Below are positions 1 to 13,600 of a stretch of DNA of 64,000 bases, piece after piece (within the stretch, counting starts at the first letter, position 1; the number at the start of each line of letters is the position of its first letter). Position numbers and translations under genes: made by a program. Source of the stretch: Anniella stebbinsi (lineage: Eukaryota > Chordata > Lepidosauria > Squamata > Anniellidae). The notes under the pieces are model-generated. The model did no database searches, had not been told where the DNA came from, and saw only the letters and a program-made list of their open reading frames with translations. Location of the stretch: NCBI GenBank assembly GCA_029215795.1, contig JARDYH010000003.1, forward strand, positions 18,144,001-18,208,000, given 5' to 3'.

Positions 1-125
1 CATTCAAGAGGCAGCTGGACAACCATCTGTCAGGGTTGCTTTAAGGTAGATTCCTGCGTTGAGCAGAGGGTTGGACTTGATGGCCTTATAGGCCCCTTCC
101 AACTCTACTATTCTATGATTCTATG
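1..125 (+). repeat. CR1-family LINE 3' end
   Basis: Contains GGTTGGACTTGATGGCCTTA and the terminal CTATGATTCTATG repeats characteristic of amniote CR1 3' ends. The element is cut by the left edge. Confidence 0.85.
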
Positions 126-1095
126 TTTCCCTAGTGCTATTTCAGGAAAACTTGTGGAATAATACTGGTTCAAAGGATCAGTTGTACTGCCTGCACAAGA
201 ACATACATTAATTTCAATCAACCAAATACAAGTTTGACTTTATATCATTGAGTAAAAGAATGTTAAATCAAGCCGTAATTCATTATGAAGCCTTAATATT
301 TTTTCAAATACAGTATTTGCCCCACTCAATTCAGAAATCTTTGGAAAATATAATCTGTTTGCTTAACTGGGCAGGTTAAAGTAGTAGTTCACAGTTCAAT
401 TTCATTTAATGTTTCATTGAATGCTCTTTTATAGCATTTTGAAGACCAATGCAAATAATGGGAGAAGCACTTCAAAAGATTGCTTCACAATTGCCCACTG
501 TGCCTCCCCTCTTCATATGAATACATGACCAATATGTAGAAGCAAGACACATGGCTGAAAGTAGACAAAACAGGCACCTGTGTGGTTGCTTACCACATGC
601 TCAATTCCCCCTCCATAAGTTATAACATCTAGTAGATAGGTGGAATCCTGTATTGGCAATACTCTTACCAAAGAATTTAAGAAAAGTAGTTCATTTCACA
701 GGATGTAGAACTCATGTTGTATAATTTAATTGTGTGCAGTAAAAAAGAATTTTGTAACTGTCCATGCAGAGGAAGCAACATCTATGTTCAACCTATCAAG
801 AGCTTTCTTATTAATGATGGAGTTGTTCAATAAAAGTGACACCTCGAAATAGCAAGAACCCAAACTGGTACAATAGGAGAGGCCGAAACCAGTAGTTGCT
901 AGAGAAACATGCAATAACGCTTATGCTAAATCACATAGCAGCTGTGGTTATTTCACCTCCAGCATGGGAGCCTTCCTCATTTCTGAAAGCATTTTTAGAG
1001 CTACAGGGGAAGAGCATTCTTGGGCAATAACTCTACAAAATAGAAAGCAGGCAAAGAAAAATAAGGAAAACAATTAAAGCCCACTGGAACACACT

Positions 1096-3860
1096 GAGGC
1101 ACTTTATTCTGAAAAATGGATAACAAACAGCACTAGGAAAAAAAAAACATTGCAAATTACCTAGCCAGCAACTCTCAACCCACATACTAAAGTTCCCATC
1201 CTCCTGAATCAAAGCAAAGATTCCCATATAACTAAGAGCCACTTCACACATTACAGTATATATGTATGTGTGAATGCAAACACACACTTGCAGATCTCAT
1301 ATCATACACGTACACTCACCAGGAAGATGGGACTGGCAGTTGCTTCCTGACAAATGTACAACTGAGAGCACACCCAGGTTTACTACTATGAAATGTGCAT
1401 AGGATGGCCGTAAGACTTTACAGCTGCTGTGATAGTAAGGGAAACATGCAACCCTAAATCAATTCTCAAAAAGTTATAAAAGGATGTCCACAATCATTAG
1501 AACCAAACTTTTTGTCATCTGTGCTCCAATCACTACTACCAGATATTCTCAGATGTCCCAAAATCAATTGACCATTATAGCTACAAAGGAGGCCAATTTT
1601 ATGCTAACTGGGAGATAAGAGTTGAGAATAGCAAGTAAATGAGAACAACACTAAGCCATGAAGCCAGCAACTAAGAACACAGTTTTTAGAGACAATTGCC
1701 ACACCATTAAACAAGTCATAATGAATTTGAGCTTTTGTAAGGGGAATGCATAAAAAAAAAACACAAGTAAAAGCTCAAAAAATTGTGGGAGTTTGTTTTT
1801 CCTTCTTCCCTTTGAGTTGCATCTACTTAAAATTACCTACCTATACTTAAGCTATTTACATAATGAGCACATTTGCAGCAGTTTCTTAGCTGGTACCATT
1901 ATAAACTGCAACCTGGGAGAACAGAGTATACTCTGTTCATGTGCAAATGCCTAAAATGAATCAAAGTTGCATTTTCATTATCAATAAGGGCAATTTAGTA
2001 ACAAAGAGAATCAATAAGAGCATTTTTAAAAGATCATGAACACAGATCATAAAGAGGCCATTTGTTGCCAAGAACAGTTTTTACACAAGCACTGGAGAAA
2101 AACAAAAACACTCTTGGGACATGATGAGCATACTTGCGATACTTTGAAATAGTTCTTATTCTATTTACATGAATGGAAGGTTGGAATGCCATGTTTGATT
2201 GAAGAAAAGCTTAAGAATTTCCTGATCATCTGATCTACAGAAGGTAACCAGAAAAGGCAGCTATGGCAAGGAACAAGAGAAAAACCACTACTCTACACTT
2301 CCACATTCCTAAAGAGCAATATATGACTAGATACCGGATTGCTGTACAGAGTTAATCATACCCAGATTAGGACACCAGGAATTTAGGGGCAGAAATCAAT
2401 ATCAATTGATAGATTTAGAGGAGTAGCTAGAAGAGAGAATGTGTCTATATGTTGCAGCCCATGGGTTTTAAGAGAGGTTTGGGGGAAAACTGTTGTTTTC
2501 ACTTTGACCAAATATTTTCAGTACATCTCTAGCCCAAACATGAACTACACCAATCCCTTGAAATACAGGAGCATCTTCACAACACAGATCTGGAATACAC
2601 AGGGAGTGCCTTAATATTTAAATTTCATTTCCAATACAAACACAAACACTGAACAGAAGAATCAGATTTTATTCTTCTCTGAGATCAATTATAGCTGATT
2701 AGATTTTAAAAAGTAACACATAGCGATTATCTGGAAAGTTAAAGGAGCTGTGCAAGACTACTGGCTTTCAAATCAGCACTCATCCTGTGGCCAGGAACCA
2801 GGCAAACAATTGGAAGGTACAGCACAATGCTCTTTAGGTTGAACCACCTGAATCAGCTGTGTGTTTTTTAAGATGTAGTTGGCTCCATTAGTCAGTGCTC
2901 AAAGCCCATTTAAGGCTAAATGTATTCCACTCCTGAACATATGGGAAAACTAAATAGATAAGAGATGGACAAAGTGGGTACTTAAATTTGTATTTCAGAA
3001 GTACCCACTTTGGTACTTCACCTCAATTTTGCTTATAAATGCTGGATAGAAATATTGCCATGGCGTGTTTTTTTTTTTTTTTTGGTATGAAAGGAGTGTA
3101 TTTAAGAACTAAATTGATACAGTAAAGCAGAATGAATTTGGGGGTTGAGGGCGGGGAGGGGGAGAGACTTACCACAGTGACAAATACTCATGGGTGATCA
3201 AAGAACATTATATTTTCCCAAACTATATTATATTTTCACTCCTACATGGGAGCCTATTGCTTTCTTCATCCAACATTACAGAGCTTTGGGAATTTCATTA
3301 ATGAGAAAGTTTGGGGGGCAAAAAAGGTATAAAGCAAAGAGGTATTAAATAAGCACTACCCTTTGAGGTTGAAAAAGAAACTGGGAGGTCAAAAGGAGCA
3401 GTGCGGTACCTGAGGAAGCTGAGACAAAAGGGAGACCAGCCTCATGCTACAGGAATACAGAACCCATCATTCAAGAGGTGCAGGGGGAATCAAGAAGCTG
3501 CAATAGCAGCTATGTAAAAGAAGCTTCCAGGGGGTTACAACCAATTCTCCCATTCCCTAGGAATTTTCTGTTCCAGTTTCCAGTGTAATAAGCACCCCCA
3601 TTTTTCAGTTATTCTTAGATACTTAAATGTGACGAGGGGGGGGTCCCCCCAAAATGACACCCCTGTATGTTAAACAGGAAGATCCAGTCCCAGTCCATTA
3701 AAAACATGATTGTCCCTAGGCTTAGCCTTACAGTGTATCCCTGACCCTGCCCACCACCCTTTAAGTTACATTAATTTCCCATTAACAGCAGGCACCACAA
3801 CCCTTATAGTCAATGCAACTAAGAGTGGATCAGGCGCTACTCCTTGCAGAGAAGAGTTCA
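1096..3860 (-). other. BCL2L13: probable BCL2L13 3'UTR and downstream region
   Basis: No coding exon is recognisable here. Minus-strand AATAAA signals occur at 2673-2668 and 1108-1103, so the 3'UTR may be about 1.2 or 2.75 kb; I cannot choose between them. The region holds A/T runs (e.g. 3069-3083) and a G8/C6 stretch near 3636-3650. Confidence 0.4.
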
Positions 3861-4673
3861 CTACTTCTTCCGCAATGCCAGTGCTACACCCACCGCCACA
3901 GCCAGGATGGCCACTGCAGCTGCCCCACCATACAGCAGAATGGATTTGCCTTCTGGCAAGAGGATGGGTTTCTCCTCTCCAGCAGGGGATTTTTCCTTTT
4001 CTTCAGAATAGCTCTCCTTTCCTGCCTTTGTTTCTTCTTCTGGAAGCAGTATTTTCTCTGGGATGGGGGCAGCCTTTTCTTCTGCAGGAGTTAACTGCTT
4101 GGCAGGTTTACTCAAGACTAAAGGTTCAGGTTCTGGCACCTCCACTACGTTCCCCTCTTTCTGGTGTTCAGTAAGTGAAGATGCAGAGGGGCTTGGCTTT
4201 TTAACTAACACAATTTCAGCTTCTGATTCCATCTTCAGCAATGCAGTCGGAGCTTCTAGGGAACCCACCTTTGTAGTGTCAGTTTGCAGATCCAACTCTG
4301 ACACTGTTTCCTCAACCCCCTGTGGTATCTCCTCCTTTTCAACATGCACAATATCTGAGTTTGAAGAGTTATTTTCGCTCCTTTCTTCCCCACCTCCATT
4401 GCTGTCCAAACTCTTCAGTTCTTCTGGATCCATAGCCACTTGTTGCCACGACTCAGGGCCCAAAGATACTGGCAAGCTCTCTGTTTGCCAGCTTTGGCTA
4501 GCTGACAAAGAAACAGGCAAGCTCTCTGACTGCCAAGATGTTGTCACTGTGGGTGACTCAGGAGGGCTCACCTGGCCCGAGTTGTCACTAGTTAGAATGT
4601 AGATGTCATTGCTGTCTTCGGCAATGATTCCGTGGTACTCTTCCTCTTCGGAATCCAAACTAAAGACCGTGCC
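3861..4673 (-). CDS. BCL2L13: BCL2L13 exon 7 (last coding exon)
   Basis: Acceptor ttcttccag|GGCACGG; 270 codons then TAG at 3863-3861. It encodes the family-specific C-terminal region: [20 protein letters not shown], repeats around [11 protein letters not shown], the WQQV motif, a Glu/Pro/Ser-rich variable stretch, and the anchor [20 protein letters not shown] ending in LRKK. Confidence 0.97.
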   Translation of the reverse strand, partial: GTVFSLDSEEEEYHGIIAEDSNDIYILTSDNSGQVSPPESPTVTTSWQSESLPVSLSASQSWQTESLPVSLGPESWQQVAMDPEELKSLDSNGGGEERSENNSSNSDIVHVEKEEIPQGVEETVSELDLQTDTTKVGSLEAPTALLKMESEAEIVLVKKPSPSASSLTEHQKEGNVVEVPEPEPLVLSKPAKQLTPAEEKAAPIPEKILLPEEETKAGKESYSEEKEKSPAGEEKPILLPEGKSILLYGGAAAVAILAVAVGVALALRKK

Positions 4674-7600
4674 CTGGAAGAAAAACACACAGAGTCAGTA
4701 AAAAGTGCCAATGTTCCACACTACAGAAAACTCAAATAAAAGGAACTGACTTTTTATAGAGGAGCACTTTGTCTACATGGCAGACTTAATTCTGAACCTC
4801 AGAGAAACCAAGACTTCTATAAGTAGTATAAGCCACATGAGACATGGTGGGAAATAAGGTAGGACACGTGCCACTGAGGGAAGAATCCATGTAAAAGTTT
4901 AATTATTTGAGAAACTTGTGTGATGGCTAAACTTATGAATAATTTATGGGACCAGCCTTTATTCCCTTTACTTCAGGTTTCTCAGCCCTCTGTTAGACTT
5001 ACTGTCCAGGCATTTTTTCCACACTATTGTTATCTACAGATCTGAAGGACTTCTCTGGACAGTAAGTCTAGTCACAGAGGACTGGATTATTCACTCAGGT
5101 GCTCTCAGTGTGCATCCACAGAGGAATGCTTCATGATTAGTGGCTGCATATATTATACATTTCTAATATACAAATGTTTTACTTGAAAAGACCGAGGCAG
5201 AAGAGTATATGTTTGCACTGAATTACACACTTGCAGGAAAGCAAACAAATAAAGCTTGGAATTTTCATTATAGTTAAGAGAAATTGTCTGTGATTTACCA
5301 CAATTATGGATGGCTTACATGAATTTTAGTAACCATTCAAAGTTAACTATGCTTTTGTGACTGAAACACAAAACATGAAATACTTCCCTACACTCCAGTT
5401 CTGACTTCAAGAGAGTTTACTTCCAGGTTAAGCTGGAAATTTATAGCAACTTACCTGGTAGTAAACCCCACTGAACTCAATGGAATTTCACAGTACACAT
5501 GTACAGGATTATGTTGTAAGTGTACTTTGACAGCCTGTGACAGATACTTTGCTGTTTATTGCCTATAATTGCCAATTTCCTTCTTCCTCCATATTCATGT
5601 GTTTTAGACCTCAGATTGTAAGGCTATGACAAGCTCAGCTATCTTATTATTGAGCAGTGTCTCTTGGAACTTTTAAGTGCATTAATAGCATCTGTAGTTT
5701 TAAGTTCTCTGATGAGAAACCAAAATGTCAGTGTATGCTTTTCTCAGTTTTTCAAGCTCATAAAGTAAAGCATGCAATAGTCCTTTATAGTCCCCCTCCC
5801 CAATCCTTTGGAAAGTCTACTCTAAACAAATAAAGAGCTCAAGGAGATCTGCCTCCAAGTCTGTTGTTGGGTTATTTGAGGGTTGTTTCCTCACTGAAAC
5901 AAGCCATGCCTCTCAGGTTCAGATGACATGATAAGCTGTGTTTGGACAGATAATTAAGCAAATGATGCCCAGCACACACCATGGTTTAAACAAGCTACTG
6001 TGGCTTGTTTAAGCCAGGGTGATCGTGCGAACTGGGTCATTGTCTGGAGGATCAAAACGGAGAGATGTAATTGAAGCCTCCTCCAACATGCATGCTCTGA
6101 TGGTTACCATCTGACGAAAGAAAACACTAAAAAGCCTTATACATTTTTAGATATTACTGCTGTACTAATCTCTCAGACACTTAAAATAGGTCCCAACACC
6201 ATTAGGAAAGCAAGTAGCCAAAGCCTCAAGAACCTCAAATGGTACAGAAGCATAAAGGAGCTATTTTTTATACTTCTAGAAATCTAGTCTTCAAATTCCT
6301 CCAAGGACACAACACAATTTCTCCACACTTTTGAACGTCCAAACCTTTCCCCATTAGAATTAAAGGAACTTATCCTCATCTCCCTATACTGGTATGAGAA
6401 TTGTTTATATTACATAGAATATACAGCCTTGTTTGCAGTTAGGGTAGAAGCACTCATGCATCACTCAGGCAAAGCTCTCAGAGCTTCTGCTGATAGCTGC
6501 CTTTCACATCTATCCATCTGTGCTAATGGAATGTGGCACATGTAGAAAGCTGCATCAGGAGCTGGATTGCCGCCATACAGAAAGTAATTATTCAGTAAAT
6601 TCCCACCCACCCTCTCTGTGTGCCAATCAAGCTGTCTCATGGACTCAGTGGCTTTGATAATGTTATTCTCCCATGAAGGGTTCCCTTTCTGCTCTCTACA
6701 TAGGTCTACGTTGGCTTGCACTACTCACCCTTGCTTTAGCACCAGAGTACTATAAAAACAGAAGCAACAGAAAGAACTGTAATGAAAATATCCCGTTCTA
6801 AAAGAACGTTTACACATTAAATACCCTTTCACATGCTTCACAACATATGTATCGAGACCCTCTCATTAGATATTTGTGATAAACAAAAGGACTTTGCATC
6901 AGCAGGTCAAAGGTAAAACCATGGAGGGATATGCATAAGTAACAGCAGAGAAGTTATTTGCCAGTAAGGATATTTTAGTGTTCTCCTTTACCTCTAAAGT
7001 CAACTGTGGGCTAGGCAGAGAGGTATGCTTCTCAACAAATAACTGTTCCACAGAGCTGGATAACAATTCCTATCCTCAGTTGTCATTTTGCTAATGTACA
7101 CTTTCACATGGCAGCTATTGCATACCCTTGACCGAAGAATGGTACACTCCTTCTATCCGGGATGGTTGTCCTCTTCCACTGAGCACACAGCTTTGGGAGG
7201 GACACACATGGAGCAGTGAGGGAGGAATGCGACACCCGTCTAGCCAACTAGATCAGCCAAATCAACACTAGCGATCAATGGGGTGACAGATGTCACAGCC
7301 TGATCATCTTCACATCCTACACTTTCACATACCTACCTACTGCCTTATTAGGCTCATATTTTATGTATCTGATGATGTAAATTGTTGACATGGGGAAGGT
7401 CAGTCTAGAATAAACAGATTAATTTCTGAGACAGACACTACAATCCAATCCATCTATTCTCAGGAGGTCAAGATATCTATTTTTTTTAGAATGACATACA
7501 CTGAAGCACCCCAAGATCTACAGGTTGTTCTGGTGGGACAGAGTAGAGGAGAAAGAGGAAATAAAACACACACAATTCTACCTCCAAAGAGATTAGCATC

Positions 7601-10600
7601 ATGCTGCCATTCCTCTCATTCAGTCTCTATATTTGAGAGACAACTTGGCACTGTACTGCCTATAAAGATTCAAATGGCATGGCATGTGTCCTCAAGTAGA
7701 TTTACACAGGAGTAGCCATAGTATTCTATTTGTAGTAACATCAATGTATTGAAGGGTCCCAGCACAACACATTCATTGCACAGTCCCCCTCTTCTCAAGT
7801 AAAGGGTGGTTTACTTAAAAAGAGAGGAGGCAAGACAATACATTTGGTTTAAGTATAGCCTTGGCTGTACCTTGTCCAGATTTCCCTTGCATTTATTTGC
7901 GCCCTGGACTTCATGGAGTGGAGTGGGGGATAATCAAGTCACATATGCCTTTTTCAAATCCTACAAATGGGATTCTCTAGGCAGTTTTGCCAAAGAATCT
8001 AGTGCTTTTTCTTTACAAGTATGCCTCAAGCTGCAGAACATTGTGGTGTGTGCAATAAATAGATGTATGTGGAATTCAGTTGTTTCAAGCTAGTCATATT
8101 ATACAAATTCTTAAGCTCGTAAAGGAAAGCAGTGTGGTTACCTCCACTTCACACAAGCTGCACCATAGACTGCAGAATCCTTTTAGCAGTATCACCCGAT
8201 CCATACAACAGGCTATTTTATGCCATTATAGTTGACAGAAAAGTTACATGCCGAGTCTACACACATCCGCAAGTACTGCTCTCATCTGCCAGAGATCAAA
8301 CAAAGGTCTTCAGAGTGCAGTTTAAGAGCTTTCACATGTGCCAGTACTTCACAGTTAAAGAAATTATGGAAAGGGTAGAACCAAAGAATAATAAATAAAA
8401 GGCTACCTTGAGTGTAATTTTTCTTAATAGAAAGGTGGGGTACAAATCACAAATAAACAAGCAGCAATGAAGCAAAAGACATCTTAGACCATACAAGATC
8501 AGAAAGTACAGCCTATCAAACAGGTTGGTTCCCCGGGTGTAGGAGCAAGCAGTTTCAGTTTTCCAGTGGGAATGAAGAAGTATGGGCTGGGAAAGATATG
8601 CCTTCCCTAAGGGTGAGCTAGAGGAACAGGATTGGGGAGCAGCCTCAGTAAGAAAAAAGGGTATACACAAGGGAGGAGGATGGAGAGACAGAAGAAGGGA
8701 TGTTACAGTAGACACAGGAAAAGTTGGAAGTGGGTGGGCTCCTTTAGCATGGAGTGAATGGAGAGAGGGTGGGAGGCTATGGAAAGGAGTGAACATTTAC
8801 ACAGTGTTCTGTCAGTCCAATCTTTTTATCTTAATAGGCTTTTAAAGCTTTCCTTGCCTGCCCAGCACATTGGGGATAGGAGCAGGCTATAAAATTGTTT
8901 CTAATTCAGTGCTACTGTACATAAAGGATAACAGTTTTACTATTTCAATACAGCCAAAAGTAAAAACACTAAACATGAGGTAGATCTACAGTAATTAGCC
9001 ATACTAATTATGATATCAAGAATGAAACTCTGTGGACTCTTATTCCAGGACCATGATCAGTCTGGGCAAGAAACCCTAACTCAACAAAATAAGCTTTCCC
9101 CCGTCAAATAGTGTTACTCACTACATAATCTGATTAAAACCCACTATATTCCATTTTCAAGCAGGGCGATGGTACTGAAAATGTGCAATATGCTTTCATA
9201 AATGTCAATATCTCACCAGCCAAACAAAAATCCAGCTAGCATTGTTCCATATACCTTTCCAACAACTATCACATTCAAAGTACACCATCTAAGATGTTAT
9301 CCTGAATTCAATTCCTCACTTCTGTGACCAAGTAAAGCCTGAAGAAAGTACATCATTTTTACTCTCCCACTAAACACTCTATCACATGCTTGTAACAAAG
9401 AGTGTTGTTATTTTGATACACTGTGTCTAAAGATTTCTGCCTTGTCATCTAGAGCCCAAATCCTAAAATCCTAAACCAGGCAGAACTGCTCTAAAAAAAA
9501 AAAAGCCTGCCACTCTTACAGTCTGGGAAGTAAGAGGAGCATAAACCATGGTACAAGACCCTAATTATCTTTCTAATAAGAATAAAATTCTCAAGGTTCA
9601 AGTGGAGAATAAAGTTTCTTCATATACATCTACCATCAGAATTTGAAATGCAGCTACTTATCAAGTTCAGTTTTAAAAGCAAACACTCTCTTTCATCACC
9701 TCAAACAAAATCCCAAGATTAAAAAGTAATCCTAGAGCCATTCACTAGGAAAAGTATCTTGTCTTCCAAATCATTCTATCAATTCAACCTCAGTCTCAAG
9801 GTAAGGGAAACTTAAGACTTCAATTGTGTATTGCAGATTCAACTTTGTCTTTTACAAGTCAATTGGTATTAAGAGTTCGAAAGGCATTTTATTATGCATT
9901 TTTATGCAAAGACCAGTAAAACAGAGCAAGTCCCAATTAAGTAGACTGGTGACAATGCAGAATACGAACTTTTAAGAAACAATTTTAAATTATCCTTGTT
10001 CCGTTCAGATTTTTCGCAAGCCCTTTTCAATGTAGATTAAACACTGGAAATGAGGGCAAAGTTGGCACTTTAGGATTAAAGATACTTTGGCAGAGATGTC
10101 TTACCTAAACTGTCGGTTCTGCACTCTTCCAGGAGAAGCTTCTGATGCAGCAGACACAGCAAACAAGAGACGGAGAGAGAGCAAACCGAGGGAGGGAGGG
10201 AGGAGTGTGCACACTGCACATCAATTTGTTTGTGTCCTAATACAGCTTCGGGGCAAGCTGTGGAGCTAAGCTGCTGCCAAATTAGAATGGAAGATTTTTG
10301 CTTTGACTCAGTGGAACACATGAAACCTTCCCGAGGCTTCTTGTTTCTATAAGTAATGTCAGGAGAGCAAGCTATGTCTATAAAAATGCTGGGAACTGGA
10401 CCTCTCTACCTATTAAAATTAAACACATGCATTTCAGCCCAGAAAGTGAACTGAAAGAATAACCTACTCCCTTAAGAGAACAAGTGTGATAAATTAATTC
10501 CTCTTTACCCTGCCTCTTTCTGTAGCTCTTAAAAACTTCTTCCAAATTTGGTAACAAATTGGATTGGGTAACCATTGTACATTAGCTCAGCAGCTATTCT

Positions 10601-13600
10601 TCACACATGCATGATTTTAGGAGAATGTAGAATGTGTAACTGCATTTCCATTCTTCTTGAGAGTGTTGTAGTTTAAAAAAGCACCTTTAATGCAGGTTTT
10701 ATCTTTATTAAAGACTGCTTGGCACTCAAGATATGTATGTGTAAGCCATTTCACTTAGAAAAGCAAAAGTAGAAAAATGTGATACACAGAAACTGCATAC
10801 AAACAAAACAAAAAAGGGTGATGGACAGAGTACTTCATCTTTTTTAATAAGCTAGTTCCAAATTTAGCTTTTATACAATTAAACACATTTCTGGTCGAAT
10901 CTTCCTGCCCTTTCTGCAAAACATATTCTGGATATGGATAAAGCTACTATTGAAACAAGTGTCAGACACTGATTTCCATTTTCACTGTGCTGATATTGGG
11001 TGACTAAAATTTAAAAGTAAGATGCTAAAAAAATAGTTTCTAGTATCGTATTCCTCTGTATTCCATGTTATGTAATGAATATTTTCATCTCACTTAACAT
11101 TTTTCATGTCTACAAAATAATTTGCTGGGTCTGGAACATCTGCACCCCGAGGCTGTACAATTTCTATCAGCAGCTCCTCTGGTTTAGAAAGACCTGATAC
11201 TAAACATGACGTCCTCACGCTACAGAAATGTCAGATATCTCAGTTTTCTTCATATATTCATCCAAGAGTATATTGAACATTTCTTGCCATTCTTATAAGG
11301 AAGTGTAGGGCCCCCGATGACATACTCCTTATATGGCTAATGAAACATAAAGGGAGACTCTAAACTAGACTTTGGTGGTGTAGTTGAACAGCCTAATGTT
11401 AGCCTTTTCTCAGCTTTTAAATGAGCTCTTAGCTGTCCCTTCTCACTCACATGATATTGGTTCCTCTCCTCTTGGACAGGTTCATCATGATAGGTAATTT
11501 AGGAGACCAGCTACATCTTCCATTGGGTCCAAGTAGTTTGGGCAGTGTCACAGCTAACTCTCCGTTTCCACTTCCCAAGCATTAATGAAGATCAGTTACT
11601 AGTTTTTCTGAGCTTCCAAGAAGCAGCATTCTTAATTTGGAACTGCAATTTTATAGAAGACTTCTGGCAAAGTATTTAAATGCAACAAAATGTTTTTATT
11701 TTTGATGTATTATTATTATTATTAAGATGTAAACACTATTTACCATATTTAAAAATGTATCTTTAAGCAGTTAGTACTACCATGTTTTAAGAAAATCCTA
11801 ACTCTTAAAAAAAAATCATTTGCAAGCACCAAATATTCACCTCTGACTTATAATGCAGGCCCCACCATTTCTTAAATACAAGCTGGTTAAACCAAACCAA
11901 AATAAAACTGGGTATTACCACAAATTGAACATAGAGCACACTATGCAGTTCAAAAATACCTACACTTTCAGCAAAAATCCCACTCTTCTCCTCAAAACAG
12001 TTAATCATGTCAAATGCATTCTGTTTAAGAAGAATTATCAGCTTAAAAAATTATCACCACTTCAACTCTTTCCGCACCTTTCCTGCACAGTTTTAAAAAT
12101 AACTCTGCCCTGTTGGCTATGCAGCCTCTGTCAGTACAATTTTATGCCTGGTTAGAGGTGAATAGATAAATGCATGGTTCATGGAACAGTCAAGCCAAAT
12201 GCAAACATTGTCACACATTGAATACTTCCCTCCACCTCTGACAGAGCTAGGATCTTCATGTTTTCATACACAGTGAAATGCTGTAACACATATGAATATA
12301 AAAGCCTTTATAGAAGAATTTTAGGAATCGAACACACTATGAGAGTGTCAATAACATCAAAAGGATCAACTTTACGGAGGGCAAAAGAAGTCCTAGTTCA
12401 TGCTACAAAAAGTGAAGGTCAAAAAGACCAAATATAAACATTTGCTACTGCACCATGAAAAAGGCAATCTGTCCCAATCAAGAACATACTCGTTCTAAGA
12501 AGAAAGGGGAGGGGGAAGAAATAAGGAGAAAGGTGTAACAAAAACAAAAACTTAATGAGTAGGACAACTGTCTGCATTCTCCCAATATCTTATGCAAAAT
12601 CAAAGTATTTAGAACGAAAATACTAAAAAGAGATTATTAGTATGATGTTCTTGCTCTTTGGATTTCTAATCGCTGACGAGCTTTACTTTTTCAATAAAAA
12701 CAATTTGGGAGTCATTTCACTAATCTCAGATTAATTCTGTTTAAACTGGCAGTGTTTTACCTCCCAGAGAGGAATAATCTGAATGCCAGCTCAGCTACAG
12801 CTGAACTATCAAGTTGCAGCAGAAGGGAGGAAGGCTATGCTGGCTAGGTCTGATGGAAGCTGCAGTTTGACAATATCTGGAAGGCCACAAGTTGCTGACC
12901 ATTGTCCTAAAGAACATCTCTGTGCTTTGTCATGGACAAACACTCAGCAGTGCTTTGAACCTCTAAGTAAACTTTAAAACCCACTGTTACCCTGAGAGAG
13001 ACACATCTGAACTGTGCTATTTCAGGAGGAATAGTCAGACATCTGCTTTCTTACCCATCCACCTTGTTGGATGATATAGTCTGCAACGTAGTCCTCCAGA
13101 TAGGTCACTCCAAAATTCACCAGTGCACCAAGTGGCTCTTGGCCCCGTCTTGTCAGCTCCATCAGGAATTGCTGAAGAATCACCAGAGGCACTAAAACCT
13201 TGGGGGTGGGGGGTGGGGGGTAAGTCACGGGGGAAAATGATTAGGGATTGCAGGACTTTAATTCAATGACAAGATTCTTTTTCTAAAAAGTGCTTAATTT
13301 TGTATGTATGCACAGATATGCACACACAAGGTACATGTATGTAGAGCAGAAACATTAAGGTCATCTAAAGTTTTAGATAACTGAATATTTGAAAGAATAT
13401 TAGAGAAACAGAGTCCACAGAACCCTCTCCAGTAAGTAGATTGGTCAGTGGGCCAATCTAATCTCAAGAATCAGGCAAGAGGTGCCCCAAACCCCTATCA
13501 TTTCCCACTACCAGAGCTATCCTTTGGCATGGCAACAAGATTTGCTGCTGCTGTTGCAGTGTCACCATCACTTGAAATTAAAGAACAGAGTTAAGATGGC

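Larger units (their letters stand above)
4674..13054 (-). other. BCL2L13 intron 6
   Basis: An 8.4-kb intron with no coding exon. It holds a 16-bp perfect inverted repeat (4994-5070), a degraded palindromic element (about 5455-5520), a short DNA-transposon-like piece (5918-6045) and an L2/SINE-type tail (about 8400-8460). The rest shows nothing I can name. Confidence 0.7.

Noticed and set aside
1..3860. BID, the next gene in human order, expected beyond BCL2L13
   Set aside because: No BID-like exon seen; it probably lies left of the window.
4063..4602. 179-codon plus-strand ORF
   Set aside because: It is the antisense shadow of the BCL2L13 last exon, which has clear homology on the minus strand.
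6461..6721. 86-codon minus-strand ORF
   Set aside because: Protein-like in places but no family recognised, inside a large intron; perhaps an old repeat. Not supported as a gene.
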